NCBI RefSeq assembly: GCF_004330295.1
Contig: NZ_SJOJ01000002.1
Location: forward strand, 248,001 to 312,000
DNA: 64,000 nucleotides
Source of the DNA: Rahnella victoriana
GTDB lineage: Bacteria; Pseudomonadota; Gammaproteobacteria; Enterobacterales; Enterobacteriaceae
Reading direction: 5' to 3'
The position numbers were made by a program, and so were the translations under genes. The notes under the pieces are model-generated. The model was given only the letters and a program-made list of their open reading frames with translations. It was not told where the DNA came from and ran no database searches. Shown here piece by piece: positions 44,785 through 55,301 of the stretch (position 1 is its first letter; every line of letters starts with the position of its first letter).

Positions 44785-45562
44785 TCCTGCTGTGCGCACC
44801 ATACGCGGCGATAAACTCCCCGGCAATCGCTACGGCTATTTCTGCCGGGAGTTTGCCGCGTACATCGGGCAACCCCACCGGACATCGCATGCTTGCCAGT
44901 TGCTCCCCGGTAATTCCTTTCCCCGATAACCGGTAATCGAAGCGTTTCCGTTTGGTCTCTGAACCGATCAGCCCGAAATAACGGAAATCCCCCCGCTTGA
45001 GAATGCGCTCGCTGAGGGCAAAATCCAGCTGATGATCATGGGTCAGCACCATGAAATAGCTGTCTGCGGGCATCTGCGCCACGGTGCCTTCCGGTTCCTC
45101 ATCAATGATGCAGGTGATATGCGGATCGACCTGCGCGGGAAACTCGCTGGCGCGGGCATCCACCCAGGTGATACGGCACGGTAAGGTGCTGAGAATGTTC
45201 ACCAGCGCCCGCCCGACATGCCCTGCGCCATATACCACAACATGCGGCTGCGGTTGCCCGAGCGGTTCGAGCAACACTGACGCCATGCCTCCGCAGCATT
45301 GTCCCAGCCGCGCCCCTAATGAAAAACGTTCGAAGCGGCTGGATGTCGCCCCCTGCTGCAACATCTCGCGGGCAATGGCCGTGACCTGAAACTCAAGATT
45401 GCCGCCGCCCAGCGTATAAAATTGCTCGCTGGCGGTGATCAGCATTTTGCTGCCTGCATCGCGCGGCGTGGAACCTTGCTGATCAACCAGCGTCGCCATC
45501 ACACAGGGTTCGCCGCGCCGTTGTAATTCATGTAAACGGGTCACCCAGTCATCAGTGCGCAT
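44768..45562 (-). CDS. xdhC: Xanthine dehydrogenase accessory protein XdhC
   Basis: 264 residues. N-terminal XdhC/CoxI domain (PCVMATLVDQQGSTPRDAGSKMLI; GGGNLEFQVTAIARE; LGARLGQCCGGMASVLLEPL) and a C-terminal Rossmann-like domain (VVYGAGHVGRALVNILSTLPCRITWVDAR; FRYFGLIGSETKRKRF). XdhC binds the molybdenum cofactor, adds the terminal sulfur and delivers it to XdhB. Start ATG 45562 is 12 bp after the xdhB stop codon. Last gene of the guaD-tetR-xdhABC block. Confidence 0.95.
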   Translation of the reverse strand: MRTDDWVTRLHELQRRGEPCVMATLVDQQGSTPRDAGSKMLITASEQFYTLGGGNLEFQVTAIAREMLQQGATSSRFERFSLGARLGQCCGGMASVLLEPLGQPQPHVVVYGAGHVGRALVNILSTLPCRITWVDARASEFPAQVDPHITCIIDEEPEGTVAQMPADSYFMVLTHDHQLDFALSERILKRGDFRYFGLIGSETKRKRFDYRLSGKGITGEQLASMRCPVGLPDVRGKLPAEIAVAIAGEFIAAYGAHSRISGSF

Positions 45563-45573
45563 CAGAACCTCCG

Positions 45574-47973
45574 TTAGCCCGTGACATTGCTGTTTAGCAC
45601 AGTATCAAAAGTGACAATGTCACCCGTGAAACGTAACTGATTCACCCCATTCAGCACCCTTTCCGGCGTGGCAGGCGCATCGATATGCGGATGAACGCGG
45701 TAATTTGCCAGACTGGCGACCGCATCTTTGATCGCGCACCAGACCGAAATCCCCAGCATAAAAGGCGGTTCGCCCACGGCCTTGGAATGGAAAACGGTGT
45801 CTTCCGGGTTTTTGCGGTTCTCCACCAGCCTGACACGTAAATCCTGCGGGATATCGCCAATCGCCGGGATCTTATACGCCGCCGGACCGCTGGTCATCAG
45901 ACGTCCTTTGTCGTTCCATACCAGTTCTTCGGTGGTCAGCCAGCCCATGCCCTGCACGAAACCGCCTTCAACCTGACCAATATCAATCGCCGGATTCAGC
46001 GAGTCGCCGACGTCATGCAGAATATCCGCACGCAGCAACTTGTATTCGCCGGTCAGCGTGTCGACCAGCACTTCCGCGCAGGCCGCGCCGTAGGAGAAAT
46101 AGTAGAACGGATGCCCGGCTGCTTTGCTGCGGTCATAGAAAATCTTCGGCGTTTTGTAATAACCGGTGCTGGAAAGCGGTACCTGATTCAGCCAGCACTG
46201 GGTGGCGACCTGTCCGAAACTGAAATATTGATCTTTAACCCGCACCTGACCGTTGCTGAACACAATGTCCTTTTCCTGCGCATCATGCTGTCGCATCAGC
46301 ATCTCAACCATGCGCCCTTTAATGATTTCGGCCGCGTTTTGTGCGGCTTTCCCGTTAAGATCCGCGCCGGAGGAGGCTGCGGTCGGCGAGGTGTTAGGCA
46401 CTTTGCCGGTATCGGTCGCCGTGATCTGAATAGCGCTGATATCAACCTGAAACACTTCCGCCACCACCTGCGCCACTTTGGTATTCAGCCCCTGTCCCAT
46501 CTCGGTGCCGCCGTGATTAAGCTGAATACTGCCGTCGGTATACACCAGCACCAGAGCGCCCGCCTGATTGAGAAAACTGGCGGTGAAGGAGATGCCGAAT
46601 TTTACCGGCGTCAGCGCCAGACCCTTTTTCAGATAACGGTTGCGGTGGTTAAACTCTGTGACAGCGTCACGTCTTGCGGTGTATTCCGCGCTGTCTTCCA
46701 GATGCTGAGTCATTTCCTGCAACAGATTTTGCCCGACCGGCTGGTGATAATGTGTAACGTTGCGGCTTTCCTGACCGTAGTAATTGTTTTTACGCACTGT
46801 CAGCGGATCCAGCCCCAGTTCGCGGGCGATGTGATCGACAATGTGCTCAATCGCCACTATCCCCTGCGGGCCGCCAAATCCGCGGTACGCCGTATTGGAG
46901 GCCATATTGGTTTTACAGCGATAACCGGTAATCAGCGCATCACCGAGGTAATAGGAATTATCAGAATGGAACATGGCACGATCGACGATAGATCCGGACA
47001 GATCCAGCGAATAACCGCAGTTGGCCGCCAGTTTGATATCGATCCCATGAATGATGCCCTCATCGGTAAACCCGACGTCATAACTGACGTGAAAAGGATG
47101 GCGCTTGCCGGTGATCAGCATGTCATCCTGACGGGCCAGACGCATTTTCGCGGGGCGTCCGGTGAGGTGCGCCGCCAGGGCCGCCAGACATGCAGTGCCT
47201 GCCGCCTGTGTTTCTTTGCCACCAAATCCCCCGCCCATGCGGCGCATATCAACCACCACTTTATGCATCGGCACACCCAGTACCGACGCGACCAGCTTTT
47301 GCACTTCTGTCGGATGTTGCGTCGAGCTGTACACCAGCATCGCGCCATCTTCACCCGGCATGACGGAAGCAATCTGCGTTTCGAGATAAAAATGCTCCTG
47401 ACCGCCAATTTCCAGTTCACCCTGCAAACGGTGCGGCGCACAGGCCAGCGCCATTTCGGCGTCACCCCGTTTATGCTGGTGCGGTTCTTCCACGTAATGT
47501 TCCAGCGCCAGCGCCTGTTTGACCGTCAGTACCGCGTCGCGTGGCTGATACTCCACTTTCGCCAGGGCCACCGCTGCGCGTGCGGCTTCCATTGACGTTG
47601 CGGCAACCACCAGCACAATCTGGCCAACATACTGCACCGTGCCCTGCGCCATCAGCGGATCACCGTGAGTCAGTGGCGCGATGTCCGGATTGCCCGGCAC
47701 ATCGCCGGCGGTCATTACCCGCACCACGCCCGGTACGCCATAACAAGGTTCGGTATTGATGGACACAATTTCCGCGTGAGCGTGCGGACTGAGCAGCGGC
47801 ACAAGATGCAACTGATTGGGGAATTCCAGCCGGTCGTCGACATACACCGCCTCGCCGCTGACATGTTTATCCGCGCTTTCGTGTTTCTGGCTTTTGCCGA
47901 CGCCGCTCTGCAGGCCTGCGCGAAAACGGGCTTCCATCTCAGCCTGAGAAAGTAAGGGTTTGGATTCAGACAT
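45574..47973 (-). CDS. xdhB: Xanthine dehydrogenase molybdopterin-binding subunit
   Basis: 799 residues of the xanthine dehydrogenase large subunit. AGGFGGKE-like RRMGGGFGGKETQAAG, GYRCKTNMASNTAYRGFGGPQGIVAIEHI, NHGGTEMGQGLNTKVAQVVAE and the C-terminal KAVGEPPFMLGISVWCAIKDAV with the catalytic Glu are all present. It hydroxylates hypoxanthine to xanthine and xanthine to urate. Its ATG overlaps the end of xdhA by 8 bp (ATGTCTGA). A long open frame on the opposite strand (46015-47595) is a codon-bias shadow. Confidence 0.96.
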   Translation of the reverse strand: MSESKPLLSQAEMEARFRAGLQSGVGKSQKHESADKHVSGEAVYVDDRLEFPNQLHLVPLLSPHAHAEIVSINTEPCYGVPGVVRVMTAGDVPGNPDIAPLTHGDPLMAQGTVQYVGQIVLVVAATSMEAARAAVALAKVEYQPRDAVLTVKQALALEHYVEEPHQHKRGDAEMALACAPHRLQGELEIGGQEHFYLETQIASVMPGEDGAMLVYSSTQHPTEVQKLVASVLGVPMHKVVVDMRRMGGGFGGKETQAAGTACLAALAAHLTGRPAKMRLARQDDMLITGKRHPFHVSYDVGFTDEGIIHGIDIKLAANCGYSLDLSGSIVDRAMFHSDNSYYLGDALITGYRCKTNMASNTAYRGFGGPQGIVAIEHIVDHIARELGLDPLTVRKNNYYGQESRNVTHYHQPVGQNLLQEMTQHLEDSAEYTARRDAVTEFNHRNRYLKKGLALTPVKFGISFTASFLNQAGALVLVYTDGSIQLNHGGTEMGQGLNTKVAQVVAEVFQVDISAIQITATDTGKVPNTSPTAASSGADLNGKAAQNAAEIIKGRMVEMLMRQHDAQEKDIVFSNGQVRVKDQYFSFGQVATQCWLNQVPLSSTGYYKTPKIFYDRSKAAGHPFYYFSYGAACAEVLVDTLTGEYKLLRADILHDVGDSLNPAIDIGQVEGGFVQGMGWLTTEELVWNDKGRLMTSGPAAYKIPAIGDIPQDLRVRLVENRKNPEDTVFHSKAVGEPPFMLGISVWCAIKDAVASLANYRVHPHIDAPATPERVLNGVNQLRFTGDIVTFDTVLNSNVTG

Positions 47974-49369
47974 AGTGTGTTACCCGCATCAGAGTTTCCG
48001 GAGACGTCATTTCGATATGGCAGCGACGCAGCAGATTTTTCGCCACCTGCATGCGATATTCGCGACTGGCGCGGAAATCACTGATCGGCGTGAAATCCAG
48101 ATCCAGCGCCTGACAGGCTTGCTCAACCGTCGCCGTTTGCCACGGCTGGCCGAGTAACTGTGCCTCGCAATACCCAGCCCGCTTCGCCACTTCCGCCATG
48201 CCGCCAAATGCCACGCGGGCATGCACCACCACGCCGTTTTGCACTTCAATATGCAACGCCGCGCACACCGCTGAAATATCGTCTTCCAGCCGTTTCGACA
48301 CTTTATAGACCCGCAACTGGCGGGCAGCGGAGGTATTGCGCGGGATGCGTATTTGTTCGATGAATTCGCCCGGCTGTAACGCCGTTTTGCGATACCCGAG
48401 GAAGAACTGATCGAGCGGTAATTCCCGCTGTGTTTCTCCGCGACGCAGTAACAGTGACGCGCCGAGCGCCAGTAACACCGGGCCGCCGTCGCCGATGGGC
48501 GAAGCGTTAGCGATGTTGCCGCCAAAAGTGCCCTGATGACGAATTTGCTGCGAGGCAAAACGTTCAAGCAGTTCGCCAAACGCCGGGAATTCATCGTGCA
48601 AAACCGGCATACAGGCGCTGAGCGGTGTCGCCGCGCCAATATGAATTGCCTGACCGGTCAGCGTAATCGCGTTGAGTTCAGGGATATGACTGAGGGAAAT
48701 CAGTTTCGGGATACGCTGGTAACGCTGCGTGACTTCCAGCGCCAGATCGGTGCCGCCAGCCACCAGCCGGGAATCCGGTTGGGCCAGATAACGTTCTGCC
48801 AGTTCATCCACCGTGACCGGTTGATCAGTGGCAGATATCGCGCGGAGTTTTTCCAGCGTCTGCCGGGTATCTGCATCAAACTGATCCGGCTGCGGCGCTT
48901 CACAAATGGCTTTCGCCGCGTCCATGATCGGCCGGTAACCGGTGCAGCGGCAAAGGTTGCCGGAAAGGGTTTCCTGCACGCCTTCCACGGAGAAAACGGG
49001 TTTACTTTTTTCCATCGCAAACAATGACATCACAAAACCCGGCGTACAAAATCCGCATTGCGAGGCGTGGTTATCGACCATCGCCTGCTGCACATGATGC
49101 AGTTCGCCATGATGTTTAAGATCTTCCACCGTGATCAGTTGCTTGCCATGCACGGCAGGCATAAAGGTCAGACAGGCATTGACGGCGCGGTATTGCAGCG
49201 TATCGCCCTGCGCTTCAGCCAGCACCACGGTACAGGCACCGCAGTCACCGGAGGCGCAACCTTCTTTGGTACCGCAACGGCCCGCCTCACGGCGCAGATA
49301 CTGTAATACCGTCGTGTCATCGGGCAGATTTTCTGTGTGGATCCTGCCGTTCATCAGAAATTGGATCAT
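47966..49369 (-). CDS. xdhA: Xanthine dehydrogenase small subunit (2Fe-2S and FAD)
   Basis: 467 residues from ATG 49369 (MIQFLMNGRIHTENLPDD), with AAGGA seven bases upstream. First [2Fe-2S] motif GRCGTKEGCASGDCGAC, second in QCGFCTPGFVMSLFA and GNLCRCTGYRPIMDAA. The FAD domain starts near residue 175 (LVAGGTDLALEVTQ; TFGGNIANASPIGDGGPVLLALGA). It transfers electrons from the molybdenum subunit to NAD. The 129-bp repeat stands between it and the upstream TetR gene. Confidence 0.96.
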   Translation of the reverse strand: MIQFLMNGRIHTENLPDDTTVLQYLRREAGRCGTKEGCASGDCGACTVVLAEAQGDTLQYRAVNACLTFMPAVHGKQLITVEDLKHHGELHHVQQAMVDNHASQCGFCTPGFVMSLFAMEKSKPVFSVEGVQETLSGNLCRCTGYRPIMDAAKAICEAPQPDQFDADTRQTLEKLRAISATDQPVTVDELAERYLAQPDSRLVAGGTDLALEVTQRYQRIPKLISLSHIPELNAITLTGQAIHIGAATPLSACMPVLHDEFPAFGELLERFASQQIRHQGTFGGNIANASPIGDGGPVLLALGASLLLRRGETQRELPLDQFFLGYRKTALQPGEFIEQIRIPRNTSAARQLRVYKVSKRLEDDISAVCAALHIEVQNGVVVHARVAFGGMAEVAKRAGYCEAQLLGQPWQTATVEQACQALDLDFTPISDFRASREYRMQVAKNLLRRCHIEMTSPETLMRVTHYV

Positions 49370-49397
49370 GATCATATCCTTCAAAAATCACTGGTTT

Positions 49398-49526
49398 GCT
49401 CCCTCCCCTGCGAAGGGGAGGGCTGGGGTGGGGTATTAAAGCAAAATCAAAGAGTTGAAGTGTGCTTTAACCGGGTGTCAGCCCTTAATACCCCCTCCCG
49501 TCCTCCCCCTTCGCAGGGGGAGGAGC
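49398..49526. repeat. Dispersed 129-bp palindromic repeat, copy B
   Basis: Reverse-oriented relative to copy A at 2595-2723 and closely similar: arms CTCCCTCCCCTGCGAAGGGG...CCCCTTCGCAGGGGGAGG, inner GGTATTAA/TTAATACC pair, and the shared middle AATCAAAGAGTTGAAGTGTG. One arm lies inside the 3' end of the TetR-type gene (49485-50153) and supplies its last residues and stop codon. Confidence 0.88.
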
Positions 49527-50149
49527 AAAGGCTTTACAGCCATTCAGAATCAGTGTCGTGACCTCATCGATAATGTGCTCACGCGCCTGGTCATCGCCTT
49601 CAAAATTGCCGTACATATGTTTCACCTGCACCGCGAAATCGGCGTAATACTGCGTGACTGCCCAGATATGCATGATGAACAGACGGGCATCCAGCGCACG
49701 GATTTTGCCCTGCACGATCCACTGATGGATCAGGTTCTCTTTGCCAATGATGTTCTGTGTGGCCTGCGGCCAGTATTTCTGCAAATAGTGACCGCCGCCG
49801 AGCACCTCACTGGTGAAAATGCGCGACAGCTCCGGCTGATCAAACGAGAAATTCAGCTTGTTACGGATATAGCGGCTGAGCACCGCCTGCGGTTCGCTGA
49901 GTGACGGGTCGAACTGAATGATATCGCCCCAGACTTTCAGCACTTTTTGCAGCAGTTCTTCGTACAGTTCTTCTTTGCCCGCGATGTAATAATGCAGTTG
50001 GGCCTTTTTGATCCCCGCCCGTTGAGCGATAGCCTGCGTGGTCGCACCCTGAAAACCCTTTTCGCTGAACTCTGCAATCGCTGCCGCGTGAATATTTTCC
50101 AGCGTGCGCTCACGGGCAATGCGGACTTTACCGCCGGTATCATTGTTCA

Positions 50150-50153
<4 letters not shown>
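49485..50153 (-). CDS. TetR-family regulator, RutR-like, with repeat-derived C-terminus
   Basis: 222 residues from ATG 50153, whose start overlaps the guaD stop by 4 bp. HTH: AIAEFSEKGFQGATTQAIAQRAGIKKAQLHYYIAGKEELYEELL. The C-terminal domain resembles RutR (YIRNKLNFSFDQPELSRIFTSEVLGG; IWAVTQYYADFAVQVKHMYG), which binds uracil or thymine. It probably regulates the guanine/xanthine genes. The tail APPPAKGEDGRGY and the stop codon are encoded by the palindromic repeat, so the natural C-terminus has been replaced; family similarity ends just before it. Confidence 0.88.
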
Positions 50154-51502
<1,349 letters not shown>

Positions 51503-51572
51503 GGCATGGTCCTTCTCTGCAACATTCTCGTTCATGATTGATAACAGAACATTTGCAAAGCTTATGCCAAAT

Positions 51573-51588
51573 CTGACCGATCGGTCAG
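51573..51588. promoter_or_regulatory. Palindromic operator upstream of guaD
   Basis: Perfect 16-base palindrome CTGACCGATCGGTCAG. RutR in E. coli recognises TTGACCAnnTGGTCAA, so the half-site TGACC is shared. It lies 71 bp before the guaD start codon and 17 bp past the ROK gene stop codon. The likely ligand of the site is the RutR-like protein encoded in the same operon. Confidence 0.7.
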
Positions 51589-51604
51589 ACCATCCGGATG
51601 TTTT

Positions 51605-52780
51605 TTATTTCAGCAGGACTTCGTACCGGGGATTGAACTCGTCAAAAATGGGTAGCGCCGCCGCACCCAGCGCAGCAGTGTCGCTGCCGGACATTCCCAG
51701 GCGGATACGCGCACTTTGCGCATAGCGGCTGCGCACCGAATTATACAATGGCGTCAGGCGCTTAATCAGCTTCTCCACCAGCGGCTTAGGCATGGTGCCG
51801 CCGATAATCACACTCTGCGCATCGAACACACATTCCATAATATTGATGGCCTGTAACGCCGGTTCGGCGGCAGTATCCAGCCATTTCTCGAACAGCGCCT
51901 CATCGACTTTCAGCAGATCTTCGGGCATGGCCGACATCGGATCCAGACCGCAGGCTTCGTACGCCGCCTGCAAAGAAACATAACGTTCGAGGCAGCCTTT
52001 GTTGCCGCAATAGCATTCGCGGCCGCCCGGTTGCACCACAATGTGGCCGACCTCGCCCGCATTGTGTGCATGACCGGTGTAAATTCGCCCGTCGGTGAAG
52101 ATGCCCGCGCCCAGTCCGGTGCCGATATACAGATACACAAAAGACGATAATTGCTTGGCGACGCCGTGAAAGCGTTCACCGATCGCCGCCACCGTCGCAT
52201 CGTTTTCCAGCGTGACCGGCCAGCCGGTCGCCGCGCTCAAACGCGCTTCAATATCAACGTTATCCCAACCGTGCAGCGTGGTCGGGCCTTGCGAGGAGAT
52301 CCCCTCCACGCCAAACGGCCCCGGCATCACCACGCCCACCCCCAATATTTTTCGCCAGTCTATTTTCACCTGTTGGCGCATTTCTTGCAGAACCTGATCA
52401 ATCAGAGCCAGCGTGGGCTCTGGCTGCGGTTTCTGCACATGGATCAGTTTGCGAAAGCGGACAGTCCCGGTGAGATCCACCAGCACAATCAGCAGCGACT
52501 GATGATCAAGATGGATGCCGATGGAATAGGCGCTGTCAGGATTGAGTGTCAGTGGCGTTGCTGGTTGACCACGTCCGCCCGCCCGGCGCGGCAGATGGGA
52601 GGACAGAATGCCCGCCTGCTCAAGTTCAGTGGCAATGTTGGAGACGGTCTGTGGTGTGAGCGACGTCAGCCGCGCGATTTCGGCGCGGGTCAGTTCACCA
52701 TTAAGGCGAATGGCTTCGATCACCACCCGACGATTGTGCGCACGGGCGTGCTCAAGATTGGTGCCAGAAGTTGTTATCAC
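51605..52780 (-). CDS. ROK-family transcriptional regulator (NagC/Mlc-like)
   Basis: 391 residues from GTG 52780, with GGAG six bases upstream; a longer start at GTG 52792 or at ATG 52924 is possible but unlike the family. N-terminal winged helix (RAEIARLTSLTPQTVSNIATELEQAGIL), then a ROK sugar-kinase fold with VYLYIGTGLGAGIFTDGRIYTGHAHNAGEVGHIVV and the zinc-site REC-YCGNKGCLERYVS. It is divergent from the sugar ABC operon; both promoters carry the same palindrome. It most likely represses this operon in the absence of the sugar. Confidence 0.88.
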   Translation of the reverse strand: MITTSGTNLEHARAHNRRVVIEAIRLNGELTRAEIARLTSLTPQTVSNIATELEQAGILSSHLPRRAGGRGQPATPLTLNPDSAYSIGIHLDHQSLLIVLVDLTGTVRFRKLIHVQKPQPEPTLALIDQVLQEMRQQVKIDWRKILGVGVVMPGPFGVEGISSQGPTTLHGWDNVDIEARLSAATGWPVTLENDATVAAIGERFHGVAKQLSSFVYLYIGTGLGAGIFTDGRIYTGHAHNAGEVGHIVVQPGGRECYCGNKGCLERYVSLQAAYEACGLDPMSAMPEDLLKVDEALFEKWLDTAAEPALQAINIMECVFDAQSVIIGGTMPKPLVEKLIKRLTPLYNSVRSRYAQSARIRLGMSGSDTAALGAAALPIFDEFNPRYEVLLK

Positions 52781-52834
52781 GTCCCTCTCCACGGTGAAGA
52801 CCTTGCGGGCAAGTATGCTGTCACGGATTACAGC

Positions 52835-52847
52835 AATCAAATTGATT
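52835..52847. promoter_or_regulatory. Candidate ROK operator, regulator-proximal copy
   Basis: Palindrome AATCAAATTGATT, 55 bp upstream of the regulator start. The same 13-base palindrome with matching flanks (GCAATCAAATTGATTT) recurs at 53041-53053. AT-rich dyads of this type are typical of NagC/Mlc family sites. Confidence 0.7.
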
Positions 52848-53040
52848 TTATAAATGACAGAATATAAATATGACGGTGCCATCACAGCTTTGAATGTTAT
52901 TGGCATGTTAATAATAATCGCCAATCACTATTCGCTTTCCAATGTTTTTAAGATTCACCTTCAGATCCAGTAGCACAATCCGGCAGGGACGCAGGGACTG
53001 GCAGAACTATGCCTTCCCATTTTTTTTAGCCGATTAAAGC

Positions 53041-53053
53041 AATCAAATTGATT
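53041..53053. promoter_or_regulatory. Candidate ROK operator, transporter-proximal copy
   Basis: Second copy of AATCAAATTGATT, 33 bp upstream of the substrate-binding protein start and about 206 bp from the first copy. Two sites of identical sequence on either side of the divergent promoter suggest repression of both units, perhaps by looping. Confidence 0.7.
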
Positions 53054-53085
53054 TAATAAACTTAACCCTGTTTCGGAGAATGACG

Positions 53086-54336
53086 ATGAGCCTACGATTT
53101 ACCCCTGCGGCCACCTTGTGCGCCCTCTCTGCCCTGACGTTGGGATACACCGCCAGCGCGCTGGCCGACACCACACTCAGCGCCCTGTTTATGACTCAGG
53201 CGGCCTACAGCGAAGCGGATATCCGCGCGATGACGGCGGATTTCACCAAACAGCATCCCGACATCAAAGTGAATCTGGAATTTGTGCCGTATGAAGCGCT
53301 GCACGACAAAATCGTGGCCGCACGCGGTGCCGGTGATAAAGGCTATGACGTGGTGCTATTCGATGCCATCTGGCCTGCGGAATTTAACAAATACGGCCTG
53401 TTGCAGGATGTCACGGCGCGTATTCCGGCCGAAGAAAGCAACAAGATTTTTGACGGTGCCATTTCCACCGTGACCTACAAAGACAAACGCTGGGGAATGC
53501 CGTGGATCCTCGACACCAAATATTTGTATTACAACAAAGCCATGCTGGCCAAAGCCGGGATCACCACCCCGCCCGCCACCTGGGCTGACGTTGAAAAGCA
53601 ATCTGCGATCCTGAAAGAAAAAGGCATCGTCAAATACCCGCTGGTCTGGAGCTGGTCGCAGTCGGAAGCGTTGTTGTGCGACTACACCACCCTGGTTTCC
53701 GCGTTTAAAGGTGATTTCTATAAAGACGGCAAGCTGAACTTCACCAATCCCGGCGCAATGAAAGCCATCAGCTACATGAAAGAGACGCTGGATAAAGGGC
53801 TGACCAACCCGAACTCGCGTGAGTATCTGGAAGAGGATGTGCGTAAATCCTTCTCCAACGGCGATGCCGCTTTCGCGCTGAACTGGACTTACATGTACAA
53901 CATGGCGAACGACCCGAAACAGAGCAAAGTCGCCGGGGATGTCGGCGTGGTGCCTGCGCCGGGTGAAACCGCAGGCGGCGCGTCCGGCGTTAACGGATCG
54001 ATGGGTCTGGGCATCGCCAAAGCCAGCGCGCATCCGGATCAGGCATGGGAATACATCAGCTACATGACCTCGCAGCCGGTGCAGAACAAATACGCCAAAC
54101 TGAGCCTGCCAATCTGGAAATCGTCTTATGAAGATCCGGCGGTGCAGAAAGATCAGGAGCAGCTGATTGCCGCAGCCAAAACCTCGCTGAATGTGATGCT
54201 GTCGCGCCCGGTGACGGCGGATTACTCCCGTCTTTCCAACATTTTGCAGCAAAACATTCAGGCGGTATTGCAGGGTAAAACCCCGGCACAGGACGGTATG
54301 GAAGCCGCGACCAAAGCCGCTGACCGTTTACGTTAA
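53086..54336 (+). CDS. Carbohydrate ABC transporter substrate-binding protein
   Basis: 416 residues from ATG 53086, with GGAG seven bases upstream (an ATG six bases earlier is too close to it). Signal peptide ends at TASALA-DTT. Family 1 solute-binding protein: HPDIKVNLEFVPYEALHDKIVAARGAGDKGYDVVLFDAIWPAEF, WGMPWILDTKYLYYNKAMLAKAG, SFSNGDAAFALNWTYMYN and SGVNGSMGLGIAKASAHPDQAWEYI. It binds a sugar in the periplasm. First gene of a five-gene operon (binding protein, two permeases, kinase, ATPase). The sugar is unknown. Confidence 0.9.
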   Translation: MSLRFTPAATLCALSALTLGYTASALADTTLSALFMTQAAYSEADIRAMTADFTKQHPDIKVNLEFVPYEALHDKIVAARGAGDKGYDVVLFDAIWPAEFNKYGLLQDVTARIPAEESNKIFDGAISTVTYKDKRWGMPWILDTKYLYYNKAMLAKAGITTPPATWADVEKQSAILKEKGIVKYPLVWSWSQSEALLCDYTTLVSAFKGDFYKDGKLNFTNPGAMKAISYMKETLDKGLTNPNSREYLEEDVRKSFSNGDAAFALNWTYMYNMANDPKQSKVAGDVGVVPAPGETAGGASGVNGSMGLGIAKASAHPDQAWEYISYMTSQPVQNKYAKLSLPIWKSSYEDPAVQKDQEQLIAAAKTSLNVMLSRPVTADYSRLSNILQQNIQAVLQGKTPAQDGMEAATKAADRLR

Positions 54337-54360
54337 GTTTTAAAGCCAACACGACAATTA

Positions 54361-54388
54361 AGCCCGCCCGGTTTCGGCCGGACGGGCT
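54361..54388 (+). terminator. Intra-operon hairpin between binding protein and permease genes
   Basis: AGCCCG / CGGGCT outer and CCGG / CCGG inner stem with a TTTCGG loop in the 62-bp gap, with no T run after it. Probably lowers expression downstream or protects the upstream mRNA so that binding protein exceeds permease, as known for malE-malF. Confidence 0.6.
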
Positions 54389-54398
54389 GGGAAAAGAT

Positions 54399-55301
54399 AT
54401 GCTGACATTACCCCAACGCGAGAAACGACAAGCCTGGCTGCTTCTGGCGCCCATGCTTGTAATGATGTTTTTACTCACCGCCTGGCCTCTCGCCCGGACG
54501 TTGTGGCTCAGCTTTACCGATGCCGGTCTGATCGGTGACGGTTCCGCCCCCAACTGGGTGGGCAGCGAGAATTTTATCTATGCACTGACGGATCCGGATT
54601 TTCGCGCCGCACTGTGGCGGACGCTGTATTTCACCGTCGTGTCTGTCGTGATTGAAGGCATCATCGGCGTGCTGGTGGCCCTGTTACTTAACCAGCCATT
54701 TTGGGGGCGCAGTGCCCTGCGCGTGCTGGTCATTTTACCCTGGGCATTGCCGACCATCGTCAACGCCACGATGTGGCGGCTGAACTTTAATCCGGATTAC
54801 GGCAGCATCAACGCCCTGCTTTCTCAGCTCGGTCTGATTGATGCCTACCGCAGCTGGCTCGGCGATCCCGCCTCCGCCATCAATGCCGTGATGTTCGCCG
54901 ATATCTGGAAGAACTACCCGCTGATCACCCTGCTGGTGCTGGCGGCGTTACAAACCATTCCGGAGGACCTGTTCGAAGCGGCGCGGCTTGACGGTGCATC
55001 AGCTTTCCGCCGTTTCCGTAAAATCACCTTACCGGCGATTGCGGCACCGCTGGCTGTCGCGCTGATCCTGCGCACCATCGATGCTTTTAAAATCTTCGAC
55101 ATCATTTATGTCATGACCCGTGGCGGCCCGCTCGACAGCACCAAAACGGTCAGCTTCTTTGTTTATCAGGAATCGTTCAGCTATCTGCGCGCCGGTAGCG
55201 GCGCCGCTTACGCGATACTGATGACACTGATCTGCGCCCTGCTGATCATGATTTATATGGTGATGTTACTGCGCCAGCGCCGTTCAGGGAGCAGCGAATG
55301 A
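54399..55301 (+). CDS. Carbohydrate ABC transporter permease, MalF-like
   Basis: 300 residues with six membrane segments, starting MLTLPQREKRQAWLLLAPMLVMMFLLTAWPLARTLWLSF, typical of this subfamily. The EAA loop that contacts the ATPase is EDLFEAARLDGASAFRRFRKITLPAIAAPL. The DAFKIFDIIYVMTRGGPLDSTKTVSFFVYQESF segment is diagnostic for CUT1 permeases. It pairs with the next gene, which overlaps it by 4 bp. Confidence 0.92.
   Translation: MLTLPQREKRQAWLLLAPMLVMMFLLTAWPLARTLWLSFTDAGLIGDGSAPNWVGSENFIYALTDPDFRAALWRTLYFTVVSVVIEGIIGVLVALLLNQPFWGRSALRVLVILPWALPTIVNATMWRLNFNPDYGSINALLSQLGLIDAYRSWLGDPASAINAVMFADIWKNYPLITLLVLAALQTIPEDLFEAARLDGASAFRRFRKITLPAIAAPLAVALILRTIDAFKIFDIIYVMTRGGPLDSTKTVSFFVYQESFSYLRAGSGAAYAILMTLICALLIMIYMVMLLRQRRSGSSE

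Noticed and set aside
46015-47595. Plus-strand open frame of 526 codons opposite xdhB
   Set aside because: Entirely inside the xanthine dehydrogenase large-subunit gene; shadow frame.
2595-49526. KOPS (GGGNAGGG) polarity across dif as support for the terminus
   Set aside because: The few copies I noticed fall mostly in the palindromic repeats and occur in both directions, so they say nothing; a genome-wide count is needed.
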